A stretch of 64,000 bases of DNA from Myxocyprinus asiaticus (GCF_019703515.2 NC_059372.1:14340492-14404491); one strand, 5' to 3'. Shown: positions 35,720-48,330, numbered from the stretch's first letter. The notes: generated from the letters alone by a model not told the origin. A program made the numbers and translations.

Positions 35720-36778
35720 CTGAGAACAACAGGGGTTTAGTGATGTATTTCAATTTTTAATTTTGAGTTGTGTGCTAAAGTTTGATACTAAAAGTTTAGT
35801 AATAGTAGGAGTAAGTAGGAGTAATAGTAATAGTGATACTTGCTCAGCATGTTTAGTTTGCAGTGCACGTTGGCCAGTTTTAGGCCCAGTGTGCCGTTTT
35901 GGTGCTATGACCTCTGGTTGACCCCAGCGCGTCTGTGCTAAACTGACTAAAGAAACAGAGACTGAGGACTAAAAGAGAGCAAGTGACTTCATTGTGCTAT
36001 TCAGAGCAGGCGTTACATCTCGTTAGGAGGGATCTCAAGCTTTCCTAGGCTGGCTCAGGACTGAAGGGTGGCTAAAGAGCCAAGTTTAACCAAAGCCTGA
36101 GAGATAGAGCGACCCTGCTGTGCCTTTCACTCTTCAAACACACTTCCACACAAAGACACACACATACTTCTGCCCCTAGACCTCTTCCACTTATCATCTT
36201 GGCACGGTCTGCAGTCGCCCTTCTGTCCACGTACAGTCGTGTGTCCGAGCAACTGTCTATTTGTGAGTGTGTGTGTGTGTGTGAGCTGAGTACTGGCCAG
36301 CTGTCTTCCTTTTTTTTTTTTTTTTTTTTTTTTTGCTTCTGTGTGCACTGCCCGTCATCCTCGCTCTTTAGCCTGGTGCACACTGTGCAATTTTTTTTAA
36401 TGTCCTTTACAATTGTTGCTTGACTGATTGTATTGTACGACCCCAGTGACATCTTGGGTAAAAGCAGAGGCAGACTGTATGACATCATCTGTCTTTTATG
36501 TCCAATTGTACGCTGTCTTAGGTGTTTGGTCATGAGTGACAACGTTGACTAAAGCAATAAATTGTATAGTAAGGCTTATTGTTTTATAAAACAGTAACAG
36601 TGTAAGGGACATCAATGTATATAATGAATGTTAAATTATTGTAATAAACAATTCTTCCTGTTGATTGGTTGCCAAGCAAAGCAGAAATTTGGCACATTAA
36701 TATACTGTAGAATGTGCAGCCATAGGACATAATGGCAACATTTTGTGTCAACAGCAAAATTTCAGACACTGTGAGAAC

Positions 36779-36873
36779 TAGAGGTCGACCGATAGTGGAT
36801 TTTGTCGATACTGATAAGTAAAGTGGTGGAAAAGGCTGATAACCTATTAATCGGACAATAGTTTTTCAAATCA

Positions 36874-36964
<91 letters not shown>

Positions 36965-37618
36965 TATACATTTCTTAGTCTTTCCTTACTATGATGGGCA
37001 CAGAGACTAAAAGAGTCCAAAATGAATAAAATCCCAAATTCAGTTTCTTTTGAAACCAAAATCTCACTAATAACGTGGCCTGAAATACACTTAATTATTT
37101 TGGGACCCTTATTTTGAAATTATGGAGACTTGGCTCTGATTCAGTGCTCTATAATAAAGTATTTCTGTGTTCATTTATTTTTATAGATTAAGGATTTAGA
37201 TTAAAGTCAAGATTAAGGATTTTGTATTCATATATTTCACTAGTTTTGTATTATTATTTACAAGATATGAAGTTGGAGATATGATGTATGTGCTGACGGA
37301 GCACATTTCCATATAATCACATTTTTCTTTACATGCTCTCTTTTCAATTTAGAACACTTGATTTATCTAATTAAAATAACAAAATATGTATTGAAGTGAC
37401 TAAAAATATGAATGAATATTGTCAGTGATGACAGATTTAGATCACAAAGAGGGGTCACCTCAATAGGCCGCTGTTATACGGTAGAAGTCGTTTTAACTGT
37501 AGAATCCTCCAGAGGAACACAGATGTATAATAATAAAAAAATTATAATAATCGGCATAGATTTTTGCAGATAACTGATTGGTTTTAATTGGTAAAACCAA
37601 TATATCAGTCTCCTTCTA
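36779..37618. mobile_element. hAT-like element with 8-bp target duplication
   Basis: It starts TAGAGGTCGACCGATAG and ends TATATCAGTCTCCTTCTA, a diverged inverted pair. The flanks GTGAGAAC (36771-36778) and GTAAGAAC (37619-37626) match at 7 of 8 bases. It has a (TA)n array inside (36880-36961). No transposase frame; related in its ends to 41569-43783. Confidence 0.85.
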
Positions 37619-37633
37619 GTAAGAACTTTGTTA

Positions 37634-37799
37634 GATTTTATGTCCACACTACAGTAATACATTTTAGTTTAAAAAATAAAAATATCATTGATTTTTTATG
37701 CCTCTCATCCACACTGGAACAGTGTTTTCCTTCACCCAAAATGTAGACTTGCTCTAATACGGCATACTTTTGAAAACACTGACGTTAGGAAACTAAAAA

Positions 37800-37837
<38 letters not shown>

Positions 37838-37866
37838 TAAAACAGATTAGTGTGGACATGCCCTAA
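37634..37866. repeat. Third short MITE family, copy 2
   Basis: 'tccacactacagtaata' and 'ttagtgtggacatgcc' are the inverted ends. A poly-T of about 33 (37802-37834) interrupts the right arm. Confidence 0.7.
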
Positions 37867-38197
37867 AATGTATTGCAAAGGCAATTTTTCGGCTGCCCTT
37901 CCTGCAGTGATCTCATTACTGACACATACACCTACTCACACACTCGCTCTGCTTTCTTTCACCCTCCTTTTCCTCCTAGCTGACTTTAGTTTCTGTTTCT
38001 CGCTTCTCTCTTTCCCTTTGGTCTTTATTTCTTGAGATTTTGCTCTTTTTTTCATCTGTGAAATATCGCTTTTGTACTCACTATGTTCTTTGTCTCCCCA
38101 TTTACTCTCTTACCTGCTCCTTTAAATTCATTTTCAAACCTTGTTTTTAAACTATGCTTTTAAAGTGACATTTTCAAATCTCTGTGGATACTCGCTT

Positions 38198-38917
38198 TTA
38201 AAGGAATAGTTCACCCAAAAATTAAAATTATCTCATCATTCACTCACCCTCATGCCATCCCGGATGTGACGTTCTTCTGCTGAACACAAATGAAGATTTT
38301 TAGAAGAATATCTCATCTCTGTAGGTCTATATAATGAATGTGAATGGTGACCAAAACTTTGAAGCTCACAAATGCACATAAAGGCTCCATAAAAGTAATC
38401 CTGAAATTCCAGTGGTTTAATCCATGTCTTGTGAAGCAATCTAATCAGTTTTGGATGAGAACATACCAAAATGTAAGTCATTTTTCATTGTATATCTTGC
38501 CATTGCAGTCTTTAGACACGATCATGATTTCAAGCTTGATTACACTTCCTAGCGCTTTGTGCATGCACAGTGCTTAATGGCTCTAGGAATTGTAATCAAG
38601 CTTGAAATAATGATCAGCAAGGAGACTCCCGAGTTCAATTTTGGTCTGTTTTCACACAAAACTGATTGGATCGCTTCACAAGACATGGATTGAACCACTG
38701 GATTCTTATTGATTACTTTTATGTTGCCTTTGTGTGCTTGTTGGAGCTTTGAAGTTTTGGTCACCTTTCACTTGCATTGTAAGGACCTATAGCTGAAATA
38801 TGTTTTTAAAGATCTTTGTTTGTGTTCTGCAGAAGCAAGAGTCATACATAACTTGGATGGCATGGGGGTGAGTAAATTATGAGAGAATTTTAACTTTTGG
38901 GGAAACAATTCTTTTAA
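38198..38917. repeat. 720-bp near-continuous palindrome, TTAA-flanked MITE
   Basis: TTAA is at both ends, with left terminus AAAGGAATAGTTCACCC. The arms (about 38202-38557 and 38560-38913) are inverted over almost their whole length, e.g. 'ccatgtcttgtgaagcaatc' opposite 'gatcgcttcacaagacatgg'. The centre lies near 38555-38570, with almost no loop. Two mirror open frames of about 75 residues reflect the symmetry, not genes. Confidence 0.9.
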
Positions 38918-41409
38918 ACACACACACACATAAACACTCGCTACGTTAGCAATAGAATACTAGCTTACTACTTACTCAGCACAAAAATGACTTTTTAATC
39001 AGTGTTTCTGTCTTGTTTTCCAGTAAAATATCTAAATGTCCTAAACAACAAAATTGTGTAAGATATTAAGGCTTATTTTCAGAGAAGTTTGTTTATCTTA
39101 GTATGTTATTGTGCTACTTCGAAAACAGCCATGTTTTGTTTCGGTTTGTAGACTCATTGCATTCACATCAGCAGGAGAGTTGACATGTTAGTTGATGCTA
39201 ATGCCTGTGGCCTCTCAGGACCCCATGTCCCACTCACTCGCACAGCCTTTGTTTATTCCTACCCTTCCACTTTATTAAACTCTTCCCAGTAAACTTCTCC
39301 CTCTTCGCATTATTTAATATCCTTCATATAATTTTTCAAGAGAGCGCTACAGTACCCTGTTGACTGCCTGTTGTAATTGGTCTTAACGTCATGAGGTGGC
39401 CGAATTAACCTTGCAATTAATGTCAGTCCTCACCAGAGACCCGCAACCACCGCTCCCGCAGTTTTATTTCCCTCTTGAATAAATTCAAGATGCAGTCTGT
39501 GTTAGTAAGTGTCGTTGTCTGAGACCATCTATAAGAGGAGGGCAGTTTGAAAGAACGTGTGGGGAATGTTGAATGTGTGTGTTATTGTTCACTCAAGATT
39601 CATAATAGGTAGATTTGTTTCATTATTTTGTCCTAACACACCTTCATTGATCAAATACGTCCCAGTTTCCATAATATCTCCCTAAATATAGTATGAGAGA
39701 TTAGAATTAAGGCCCCAATATACGAAATTGAAGAACAAACAGGCGTGACGTCATTTAAAACAAAATCTGGCCAAGATTTTCTTATTTTTTACCCCTTACG
39801 AAGAACTCCCCTTTAGTTTCACAAAATAAAAATATACTAAAATTGTAAGCCTAAGGTGCCCGAATGATTAAGACCTATTTATTTTATTTTATTTTTAAAG
39901 TGTGTATTCGTGTATGCTTTTGGGGCTAATATTGCCTTACACAACAGAAGAGGACAAGTTTGTGATGGTTCTCTCTCGACTTTTTCTGTTACGTTATAAT
40001 GAATTTTAAGGTCTTTATTTACATTTGTAACTTTTATCTGCAAATTCGTGTCTGCGACAGAGGGGACTGTGGTATCAAGATGCAATTTTATGGCGTAGTA
40101 GTATGTCGCAATGCTGGTGTACTCGATACACACTCAAAAATACTGTTTATACACAATCGAATATACTTTACCATCACCAGCAAAGTACATACTTTTAGTG
40201 CATAGTAGAAGTAGGTTAATTGGGACGCAGTGTGTGTAGTTACTTAAAATTACAGTCTGTAAATGCTATGTCTGGCAAACTGTGTGAGATAATACACCAT
40301 CGAATTGCATGCTTAATGACTTTATCTATAATAACTTTCAGTTGAAATGAATCTGATGTTGTTTTGATAATCCTCTTTTTATGATAGTCTGTTACTTCTG
40401 CTGTAGTATACATGTTCTTCTGATGTGTTTGATTGAATGCGGAGTGTCAGCGTTGCTGTAATCCGGGCCCTCTCTCCGTCGCACTGGAGGTCTGATTGTA
40501 ATCAAAATGACCAGCGAATGGGGTGCTGGTATCCACTGATGTTTGACAGATCTGACAGTATTATAAGGCTGGAAAACCACATCAGAGGAGATCCGTGTTC
40601 CCGTTTCAAAGTCCTCCCGCTATAGTGTTCAAAAGATTAAACACAAATGGAGACCAGAGATACGCAGCACACGCATGGCCAACAGATGTCCTGGCGGGAC
40701 CTTGTTGTAGCGTGTTTAGAACAGGAAAACTTCTGTAATGACACAGGGATGTTAATTTTGCTGCGGTTTGAAGCTCAGAGCATTAGCATAGTGCGGCTAG
40801 TCATCAGCCTATCGATATTCAACCGGAGAGCCCAGCTCACATAATCACTGCAGGGAAAGCATTTGAAATTCATAGAAATTCTTGTTGGCCGTTTTGGCAT
40901 ATTGATCCACTACTGTGGAAATAAAACAAAGTTCTGTTAGCTCCTTATGTAAAATTATATACTACAGTATTATTTACCATGGAATGAACACAGATAGGGA
41001 ATTATGACATTAAAGATGAGGGGGACAGGGAACAGGGATAGAAAATGTGGTCGAGAGAAAGAGAGAGTAAAAAAAAAATTGGCCGCTGTTCCACAAATAG
41101 ATTTCTACTGTCCGTCAAAGTGGACAACTGGCCCATTGCCAAACAGTATTGATTTACTTTACAAAGCACTTGAATGGGCCAGATATCTGTGATTACCCAA
41201 TTCATTAGTGTAGTCTCTAGAAGGGGAAATTAGATAAAAGCTAAGCCTAGAGATGGGAAACCTCAAATTGTCCTGCATGTGCATGTCTGGGTAGGTGGAG
41301 TGCACTTTAAACCAATTAAAGCTTGCTTGGCTTTCACTGAAGCAAAAACACTGTGGTGTGCCCTGGGCCATAGTTGTAGTTTGACCACCCATTACATTGT
41401 TCTGATTCC

Positions 41410-41410
<1 letters not shown>
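38918..41410. other. Intron 3, mostly unique
   Basis: 39010-39100 is a half-copy of the 'ttttccagtaaaa' MITE. 39340-39500 and 40420-40860 are free of repeats I recognise and comparatively GC-balanced, so they are candidates for conserved non-coding sequence. No frame with exon features. Confidence 0.45.

Positions 41411-41411
<1 letters not shown>

Positions 41412-41483
<72 letters not shown>
41412..41483. repeat. (TA)n microsatellite
   Basis: About 36 units. Confidence 0.97.
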
Positions 41484-41486
<3 letters not shown>

Positions 41487-41568
41487 GTGGGTAATAGTTA
41501 ACCTAAAAATGTATGATTTTCTGTCCTCCATAGAACACAAAAGAAGATATTTTTCAGTATGTTCCGAA

Positions 41569-42689
41569 TAGAGCCCGACCGATATGGGATTTTTGAGACC
41601 GATACCAATACCGTTTTTAGAGAGGGAAAATTCACTGATTACCGATATGGTGACCGATATAGCAAATTTTTGAGCTGAAATGAAAACAGACATTTTCTAT
41701 GTGGATTGTGCACCGATTTTGAATTTGTTTTTATCAAAGAACATTTGACATTATTATTATATATTGTCAACAAATTCTAGAAATGAACACTGAGAAAATA
41801 AATAAATAAAAATACAATAAATAGCTAAATAAAAATCAGTACTGTATGTTTAGTATCAGTCAATTGCCCACCATTAAAATAAAGAATAAATAAAAATAAA
41901 ATAAATAGCTTAATTAACATCAGTACTGTATGTTTAGTATGTCAACTGCTGACCATTTAAATTAAGAATAAAAATACAATAAATAGCTAAATAAACATCA
42001 GTACTGTTTAGTGTCAGTCAAATGCTGACCATTAAAATAAAGAAAAAATTCAAATAAAATAAATAGCTAAATAAACATCAGTACTGTATGTTTAGTATCA
42101 GTCAAATGCTGACCATTAAAATAAAGAAAAAATTCAAATAAAATAAATAGCTAAATAAACATCAGTACTGTTTAGTATCAGTCAATGGCTGACCATTAAA
42201 ATAAAGAATAAATAAAAATAAAATAAATAGCTAAATAAACATCAGTACTGTTTAGTGTCAGTCAAATGCTGACCATTAAAATAAAGAATAAATTCAAATA
42301 AAATAAATAGCAAAATAAACATCAGTACTGTTTAGTATCAGTCAAATGCTGACCATTTAAATAAATAATAAATTAAAATAAAATAAATAGCAAAATAAAC
42401 ATCAGGGGCCGGTTGCACCAGCTATACGTACATTACAACTTAGCCTAGTTGTGGCGTAAATGGGCACTAAGTCACAATTTATGCTCTAATAAATATTTGA
42501 GCGTTGCACCATTAAATTTATGTAGGACGTAACCCTACGTATAAACTAAATACGGCAGCCTCCGACCAGGAGTAACTGATGGAATTAAAAAGCAGACTTA
42601 TTTAATGACATCAATGAGCTCATGTTTTGGTTGACAGGCATCAGTCCTTTCGACATATCTGATGGTGTTGGCATTTACACTCATTTACA

Positions 42690-42754
<65 letters not shown>

Positions 42755-43783
42755 CTTTTAAGCGGCTCTTCAGCATGAAACTGATCTAACGGTGCTGTTT
42801 TAAGGGTGCGTCGCCCGGTTTCAAGTTTCAACATCCTATATATATATATATATATCCAGCCTGTTGTATTAGTATGTAACACCCCTCATTTATTTTAGAT
42901 ACAGTTCCTATATATATTATTTATACAGGGCAAATATACTATTTATTAAATCTACTTTTATTACGTATCCTAATTTAATGTCTGGAAAACCAGACTTCTA
43001 AACATTACATTTTGTAAATGCAACGACTGGAATTGTTCGGATGAAGGGGGTACCAAACTGTGAATCCTGAACAAAACAGTTTGGTGAATACATGTTTACA
43101 CATTAGCTTCCACTCAGCTGACAAGTAATGAAAGTAGCTACGTGGTTAGCTAGTTAGCTATAAGCGCGTTGTAACGGAGAGTAAAAGATGGACTTTATTT
43201 ACTTTCCAGCATTGTGTCTCACCAACTAGGCAACAGCGAAGCGTGAAATCAACACTCACCACACACAATCCACCACCGCACCATTGTCTGCTGAGTAGCA
43301 AAAAGATGCTCTGATGTTTAACTTTCAATCTGCTACATTACTGACTGTACTGACAACTATTGCTGGCTAACAGCAAACCGATGTGATAAACATGAGTGAC
43401 ATGGTTGTCAGGGACAGGGTTAATGTTATATTAGTTATATAAAATGATGGGGCAACTTTTTATTAACTTTCCAGTATGTATTTATCAAACAAGTTAGCAA
43501 TTTAATGAGAAGAGATCGCTCAAATCCACACCATTTAACTCCGCCCTATCTGCAGAGCCACTGTCAGCTCAGAGTCAGCTCTGTAAACAATGGAGTCGGA
43601 GCATGCTCTGCTGGAAAAACTATGCTATGACACCAATTCTAAAGTACTGTTTTCTGCATTATATGTTCTGAAAAAAAGTTTTCATATTGGCGCATATCAG
43701 TAAAATATACGCTGATACCGATATCGGTGAAAGGCTAATATCGGTCGATAATATCGGCCAACCGATATATCGGTTGGGCACTA
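41569..43783. mobile_element. hAT-like element, 2.2 kb, with 8-bp target duplication
   Basis: The ends are TAGAGCCCGACCGATAT and ATATCGGTTGGGCACTA. The flanks GTTCCGAA (41561-41568) and GTTCCGAC (43784-43791) agree at 7 of 8. The interior carries the minisatellite 41799-42404, a start of another repeat at about 42405 ('gggccggttgcaccagc'), a (GA)n run (42696-42750) and a block 43550-43625 typical of such elements. No transposase frame remains. Confidence 0.9.
41799..42404. repeat. Minisatellite, about 7.5 units of 76-85 bp
   Basis: Each unit reads roughly 'aaataaatagctaaataaac', 'atcagtactgtttagtatca', 'gtcaaatgctgaccattaaa'. Units differ by a TATG insertion after 'gtac' and small substitutions. 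Confidence 0.9.
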
Positions 43784-44000
43784 GTTCCGACTGCTCTTTT
43801 CGATTCAATGGAAGTGCAGGGGGTCTGGGGCTGCCGAGCTCCAAAAATTATTTTAAAGTACCTTGAAGATGCTCCATACAACATTTGTTCTGGATTTAAT
43901 TATTTAAAGCTACTTGATAGCTTTTTTGGAGAAGTACTATTTAGTAAAAGTCTTTCTTTTGCTGCTGTAAATCATTTGTGAACGCAGCAATTTACGATAG

Positions 44001-44567
44001 TAATAGATGGAATGTTTTGGGTTCAATTCAAGTTAAGCTCAGTCGACAGCATTTGTGGCATAATGTTGATTACTAAAAAAATAAAAAATCCCTCGTTTAT
44101 ATAAAAAAGCAGAAATCTTGCTTACAGTAAGGCACTTACACTGGAAGTGAATGAAGCCATTCCATAACATGATTTTAGTGTGATAAAATTGCTTACTAAC
44201 CTTATCTGTGTAAAGTTATATCCAAAATTACAACTTTGTTGTCATGATGACATACCACTAGTAAACCTTTTGATCTGGTAAACGTGGTAATGCTGGTAAA
44301 TCCCTGATTTTATTATACTATAATCATGTTAACACGTATAATGTTTACATCTTGTGGCTATACTTTTCAAACACTGTGTTTTTTTAATGTTTATGGACTG
44401 GCCCAAATGACTTCCACTGGAAGTGTAAGCACAATAAAAAAAATAAATAAAAAAAACATGAAATGAGGGACAAGTCATTATTATTTTTTGTGGTAATCAA
44501 CATTATGCCACAAATGCTGTCAATTGAGCATAACCTTTATTGAACCCATCCCAGAACATTCCTTTAA
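44001..44567. repeat. Palindromic MITE, near full length
   Basis: Same family as 30566-31164. The left end 'ggttcaattcaagttaagctc' and right end 'gagcataacctttattgaaccc' are inverted. It ends at TTAA, with arms sharing 'gtaaggcacttac'. Confidence 0.75.
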
Positions 44568-45304
44568 AAACTATATACACATACATTTTTGTGACCATGT
44601 TTAACGAATATGGACTACTTCAAATCTGGCATGTCAAGACGATTCAGTTTTGATGTCAGTGATGCCAAATGCAATTGTTTTTTACATGCTTTGTAACCAA
44701 GTTTGAATATGTGAAAAAATAAGAGTTGAATTTAGAGAGTCATGGTTCCCTCAAATGTGTACTGTGGAAACCACAAAACAACCATCCTCAGTTATTTGTG
44801 TTGCACCGATGTTTATAGCTGTGGTTTGTAGAGGCTGCTCTGTTTCTGAAGAGCTTTCTTTATCAGGTACCTTTAGAGTGAGGTTCGATGGCTGAAAAGC
44901 CTGAATGATGTTTTTGACAAAAGACACAAACGTTGTTGATTCTTGCAAGACAGCAGTTTTCCATCCTTTTCTTTCCATGTCATTTTAAATAACACTTTCT
45001 AAAAGCTTTCATCTTGTTTGGACCACATCTACAATTCAAGCAGCTTCGTACTGTACACTTCTTATTTATGAACTCAGTTTAGCTGACAAGAGGTATCGTG
45101 TTCGCTTTTGCCATCATTAGGTGTCTAAAAGTAACTGGGATCATACTGCTAGCTGTGGTTCTTCACTTTATAGCTGCATCTGGTTTTAGGAAATAATATG
45201 TGAAAAGCAGAATAACCCAACCCAACTCTTAAATGGTGTCTGGGCCTAAATTTGAATGCTGGAAACAAGGCTAGTTTACCCACATTCATCTAACAAAGGC
45301 CCTA
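44568..45304. other. Intron 3, no gene seen
   Basis: Mostly unique. A 75-residue minus-strand open frame (44751-44978) has no recognisable domain. Confidence 0.5.
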
Positions 45305-45510
45305 TGTACATTTACATTTATGCATTTGGCAGATGCTTCTAGCCAAAGCAACTTACAGTGCACTTATTACAGTGACAATATCCCTGGAGCAACCTGGAGT
45401 TAAAGTCTTGCTCAAGGACACAATGGTGGTGGCTGTGGGGATCGAACTGGCAACCTTCTGCTATTTCAACAAGTTCTGTGCTTTAGCCTACTACACCACC
45501 ATTACTTACT
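45305..45510 (-). mobile_element. tRNA-derived SINE
   Basis: On the minus strand an A box (TGGTGTAGTAGG, near 45500) and a B box (AGTTCGATCCC, near 45445) have tRNA-like spacing. They are followed by the body 'gtgtccttgagcaagac' and the tail 'gcatctgccaaatgcataaatgtaa', shared with V-SINE-type fish SINEs (by memory). It is transcribed by RNA polymerase III in active copies; mobility would depend on a LINE with a matching 3' tail. Confidence 0.8.
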
Positions 45511-46103
45511 GTGTGTGACTTCGTAAATCGTTATATGCGATCTGTAGAGACATCTACTGTATGGTGTTTTGGGGTTATTTAGCCAATGTCAGAGCATTAT
45601 TGGTAATTTCCTGTCTTTTCTCTTGCCCTGTCCACCTCTTTCTCCGTATTTTTCACCCTCAGAAGAGCTAACAACCAGACACTGTCATCTCTAATGAATT
45701 CTGATACTTATCTAATAGCAAGCGATAATGTTTCAAATGACAGGTAATAATGTCTCCTTCAAGATCATTACCAGACTCTCACCCCTTTTTCATGTCCACC
45801 TTTCATTCCATCTTGGCAAGGAGCACAGACAACCCCCCTCCTTACCCCCCCAACCCACCTGTATGGCAGGCTGGCCCGTGTCTTCCCTATGACGTCACAC
45901 TTCCATGTGTATAATGTGAAGTGACAGCTGCACCTCGTGCATGCATCCAAAAACTCTTCCAGTCCTTCAGACAAGCAGAGAAAGGAAATGCTTACTTCCT
46001 CCAAAGTTTTTAAATAATGTTAAGTTAATTATTCACGATAATTGCAATAAACATGATCTGATTCGATTTTTCCATAATCTTTCATTAAAAAGTAATAACT
46101 TTG

Positions 46104-48330
46104 GCCATGTCCCCACTAATACATTCTCGTTTGCTACACATTGATTGTGCTACGTTTATGACTCTCTTCCACACTAAAACGGCATTTTCCCCACCAAAAA
46201 TGTAGACTTTCGATAACGCTCTCTATTATCGCTGTAGGGCTTTACTGGTTGTTTAGATCAGGTTACTATCAGAAATAATTGATAATTATTTCTTTAGTTA
46301 TTAATTAATATTTAAATTAATTAATTGAATCTTAACTCATTAAAACCTCATATGGGGCTCCAGTAAATGTAGTGCGCTACGTTTAGGAGCGGGTTTGGTT
46401 ATTAGCAATAATTAATAATTATCAAAGAGAATTATGAATTATTAAAATCAATAGAACATTGATGAGAATCAATGTTAGCTTTTTTATTCAAAGATCAAAG
46501 ATAATCGTTAATTGTTAACATCGATGAAACATTAATTAAAATTAACACTAGCTTATTGATCATTCAAATTCAACAATCATCAAAGATAATTATCAATTAT
46601 CAAAAATCAATAGAATATTAATAAGGATTAATTTTGATGGGGCACCAGCCTGGAATCAGGGACTAATAACCAGATAGTATAACAGTGTCAATATTAGATT
46701 GTTTTCTTAGGAAAATCGACATCCGAAGAATATCGATTTTCGGGAAAAAACAATGAATGAAGGCTTGAATCCAAGCACTGACATCCCGTCAGCATGACAC
46801 AGGTGTATGCAAAACAAACCAAAACACTTCTCTTTGTAATACAACAAAGTTTATTTATGCAGTAATATCAATCAATAATTAATACAATGCAGTCAATAAA
46901 CTTCCGACTTACAACTACAAACTAAACAGTGATATGATTAGATATGGAAACTAAAATAATCCTATAACACATAAGGTGTGTGAGAGAGTGTGTGTGTGTA
47001 AGGAGGGACGTGCACAAAATGGCGGACGTGACTCTCGTGGAGAGAATGTCACGCGAGACTTCCGGCCAGGGAATATGGCTGCAAATGTGGGTGGAGAGAA
47101 ACCAGTCAATGGTAGCTTAGGGACTAAGCTGAGCTTTATCACGAAGCTATCTACTAGCCAAAAATGTGTGCCAGAATGTTTGTGAGGGGTCGCGTGTGTG
47201 TGGTTAGTATGAGAGAGAGAGAGAGAATTAAGTGATGGCCCCAAAGCCGATTTCGTGATCGTGGGAGAGAAAGCAGCTGTTAGTTTATCATTCAGAGACG
47301 CGGTGGACGGCTCGTAAACTGTCCCACGGTCTTTGATTCTTTAATGGATAAACTCAGTTTGCCGGTCTCACCCGCGATGGCGGAAATGCACAACAGTCCA
47401 GTGTGGTTGGACTACAATACAGCAAATCAAATTCGTGATAATTAATACCCTGAGTATTAATAATGAGCGGACATGGCGGTCCGTAAACTGTACGAGCAAT
47501 AACCTTGATACACAAGAATAACACACTATAATATTCTATCTCTGCTCAGACGTAAACCTCTTACTTGAATCGCATGAGGACGCAGAATGTGTGTTCATCC
47601 GTCCTTTAACTCCGACTCGGTTCCTTGAGGCTCAGGTGATGATGGGAGGCCATTTCCTCACACTGTCGGCGGGTGGTACGGCTGCTGATTCTCGGCGGGC
47701 TGGCGGAGAAATCAGCAACGTCGACTTGATTGAAGATGGGAGAGAAATCCTTGCTCTCTTCACTTCTGCAGGCAAACGGATGAAGATGCGGATTGCTCGG
47801 TGGTCTCCTTCGGATCTGTTAGAGTGTTCGGTGGAACACAGAGTAATCTCAACTCGTCCAGTGAAATGGAGACTGTATGGCCACAGTTTCAAGTCGGACG
47901 TTACTTCCTTGTGCCATGAGGCTGCACCTGAAAGCAGCGATGAGCTGCGTCTACACACGGCAAGTTGCTGGAAGCAAATCCCGGAAGCATTTCAGAGGTA
48001 TTTCTACTCCTGATGATGTCATGGTTGATGTGCGTTCTGTCGTGTGCCTCATCCAATAAGAGTTGAGAATTCGATCCTTTAGTGAGCAAGGCTTCATGGG
48101 ATTTGTAGTCTGTTTTGTACTCCCTTTGTTTGATTTTGGCGTGGTTTTTATCAGTAAGATTCATGACTTATGTGGGGGCTTAGGTTAGGTTTTACGACTG
48201 TGTTAGGCCTGCCTTTGTCTTCTATCTGAATACATGAGGCCCAACATCGCATACTTTGAATACGATGATGTTAGGAAACTGAAACTAAGTTTTCAAAAAA
48301 AATGGATTAAAATGGACATGGCCTTCAATT
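46104..48330. repeat. Third short MITE family, copy 3, split by an LTR-like insertion
   Basis: The left part ends at 46232 and the right part resumes at 48247. Joined through the shared TCGC, they recreate the order 'tgtagactt ... gcatactttg ... gatgttaggaaactg' seen at 37741-37795. Confidence 0.75.
46233..48246. mobile_element. Solo-LTR-like insertion, 2.0 kb, of an endogenous retrovirus-type element
   Basis: It begins TGTAGGGC and ends GCCCAACA: TG...CA boundaries with an 8-base inverted end. TCGC is duplicated on both sides (46229-46232, 48247-48250); 4-bp duplications are usual for many retroviral integrations. No gag, pol or env frame is present, so a solo LTR formed by recombination is the simplest reading. 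A minus-strand AATAAA near 46852, followed by GT-rich sequence, could be a polyadenylation site; a plus-strand AATAAA near 46895 is an alternative, so orientation is open. A 140-residue plus frame at 47591-48013 has no known match. A (GA)n run lies near 47212-47225. Confidence 0.7.

Larger units (their letters stand above)
41485..43995. repeat. Angel-like MITE split by a hAT-like insertion
   Basis: The left part (41485-41568: 'gtagaacacaaaagaagat'-like text) and right part (43784 to about 43995: 'gaagtgcagggggtctgggg', 'ggatttaattatttaaagct') join into one copy of the family at 31919-32371 when 41569-43783 is removed. Confidence 0.75.

Noticed and set aside
36072..36542. 156-residue minus-strand open frame
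   Set aside because: It passes through a poly-T/poly-Lys stretch and a (TG)n run; no homology or splice context.
47020..47185. 'atggcggac' CpG-bearing segment resembling a housekeeping-gene start
   Set aside because: It sits within the LTR-like element, gives only a 69-residue frame and lacks a splice donor or homology.
47591..48013. 140-residue plus-strand open frame in GC-richer DNA
   Set aside because: It lies inside the solo-LTR-like insertion, has no recognisable domain, and has a competing 108-residue frame on the other strand.
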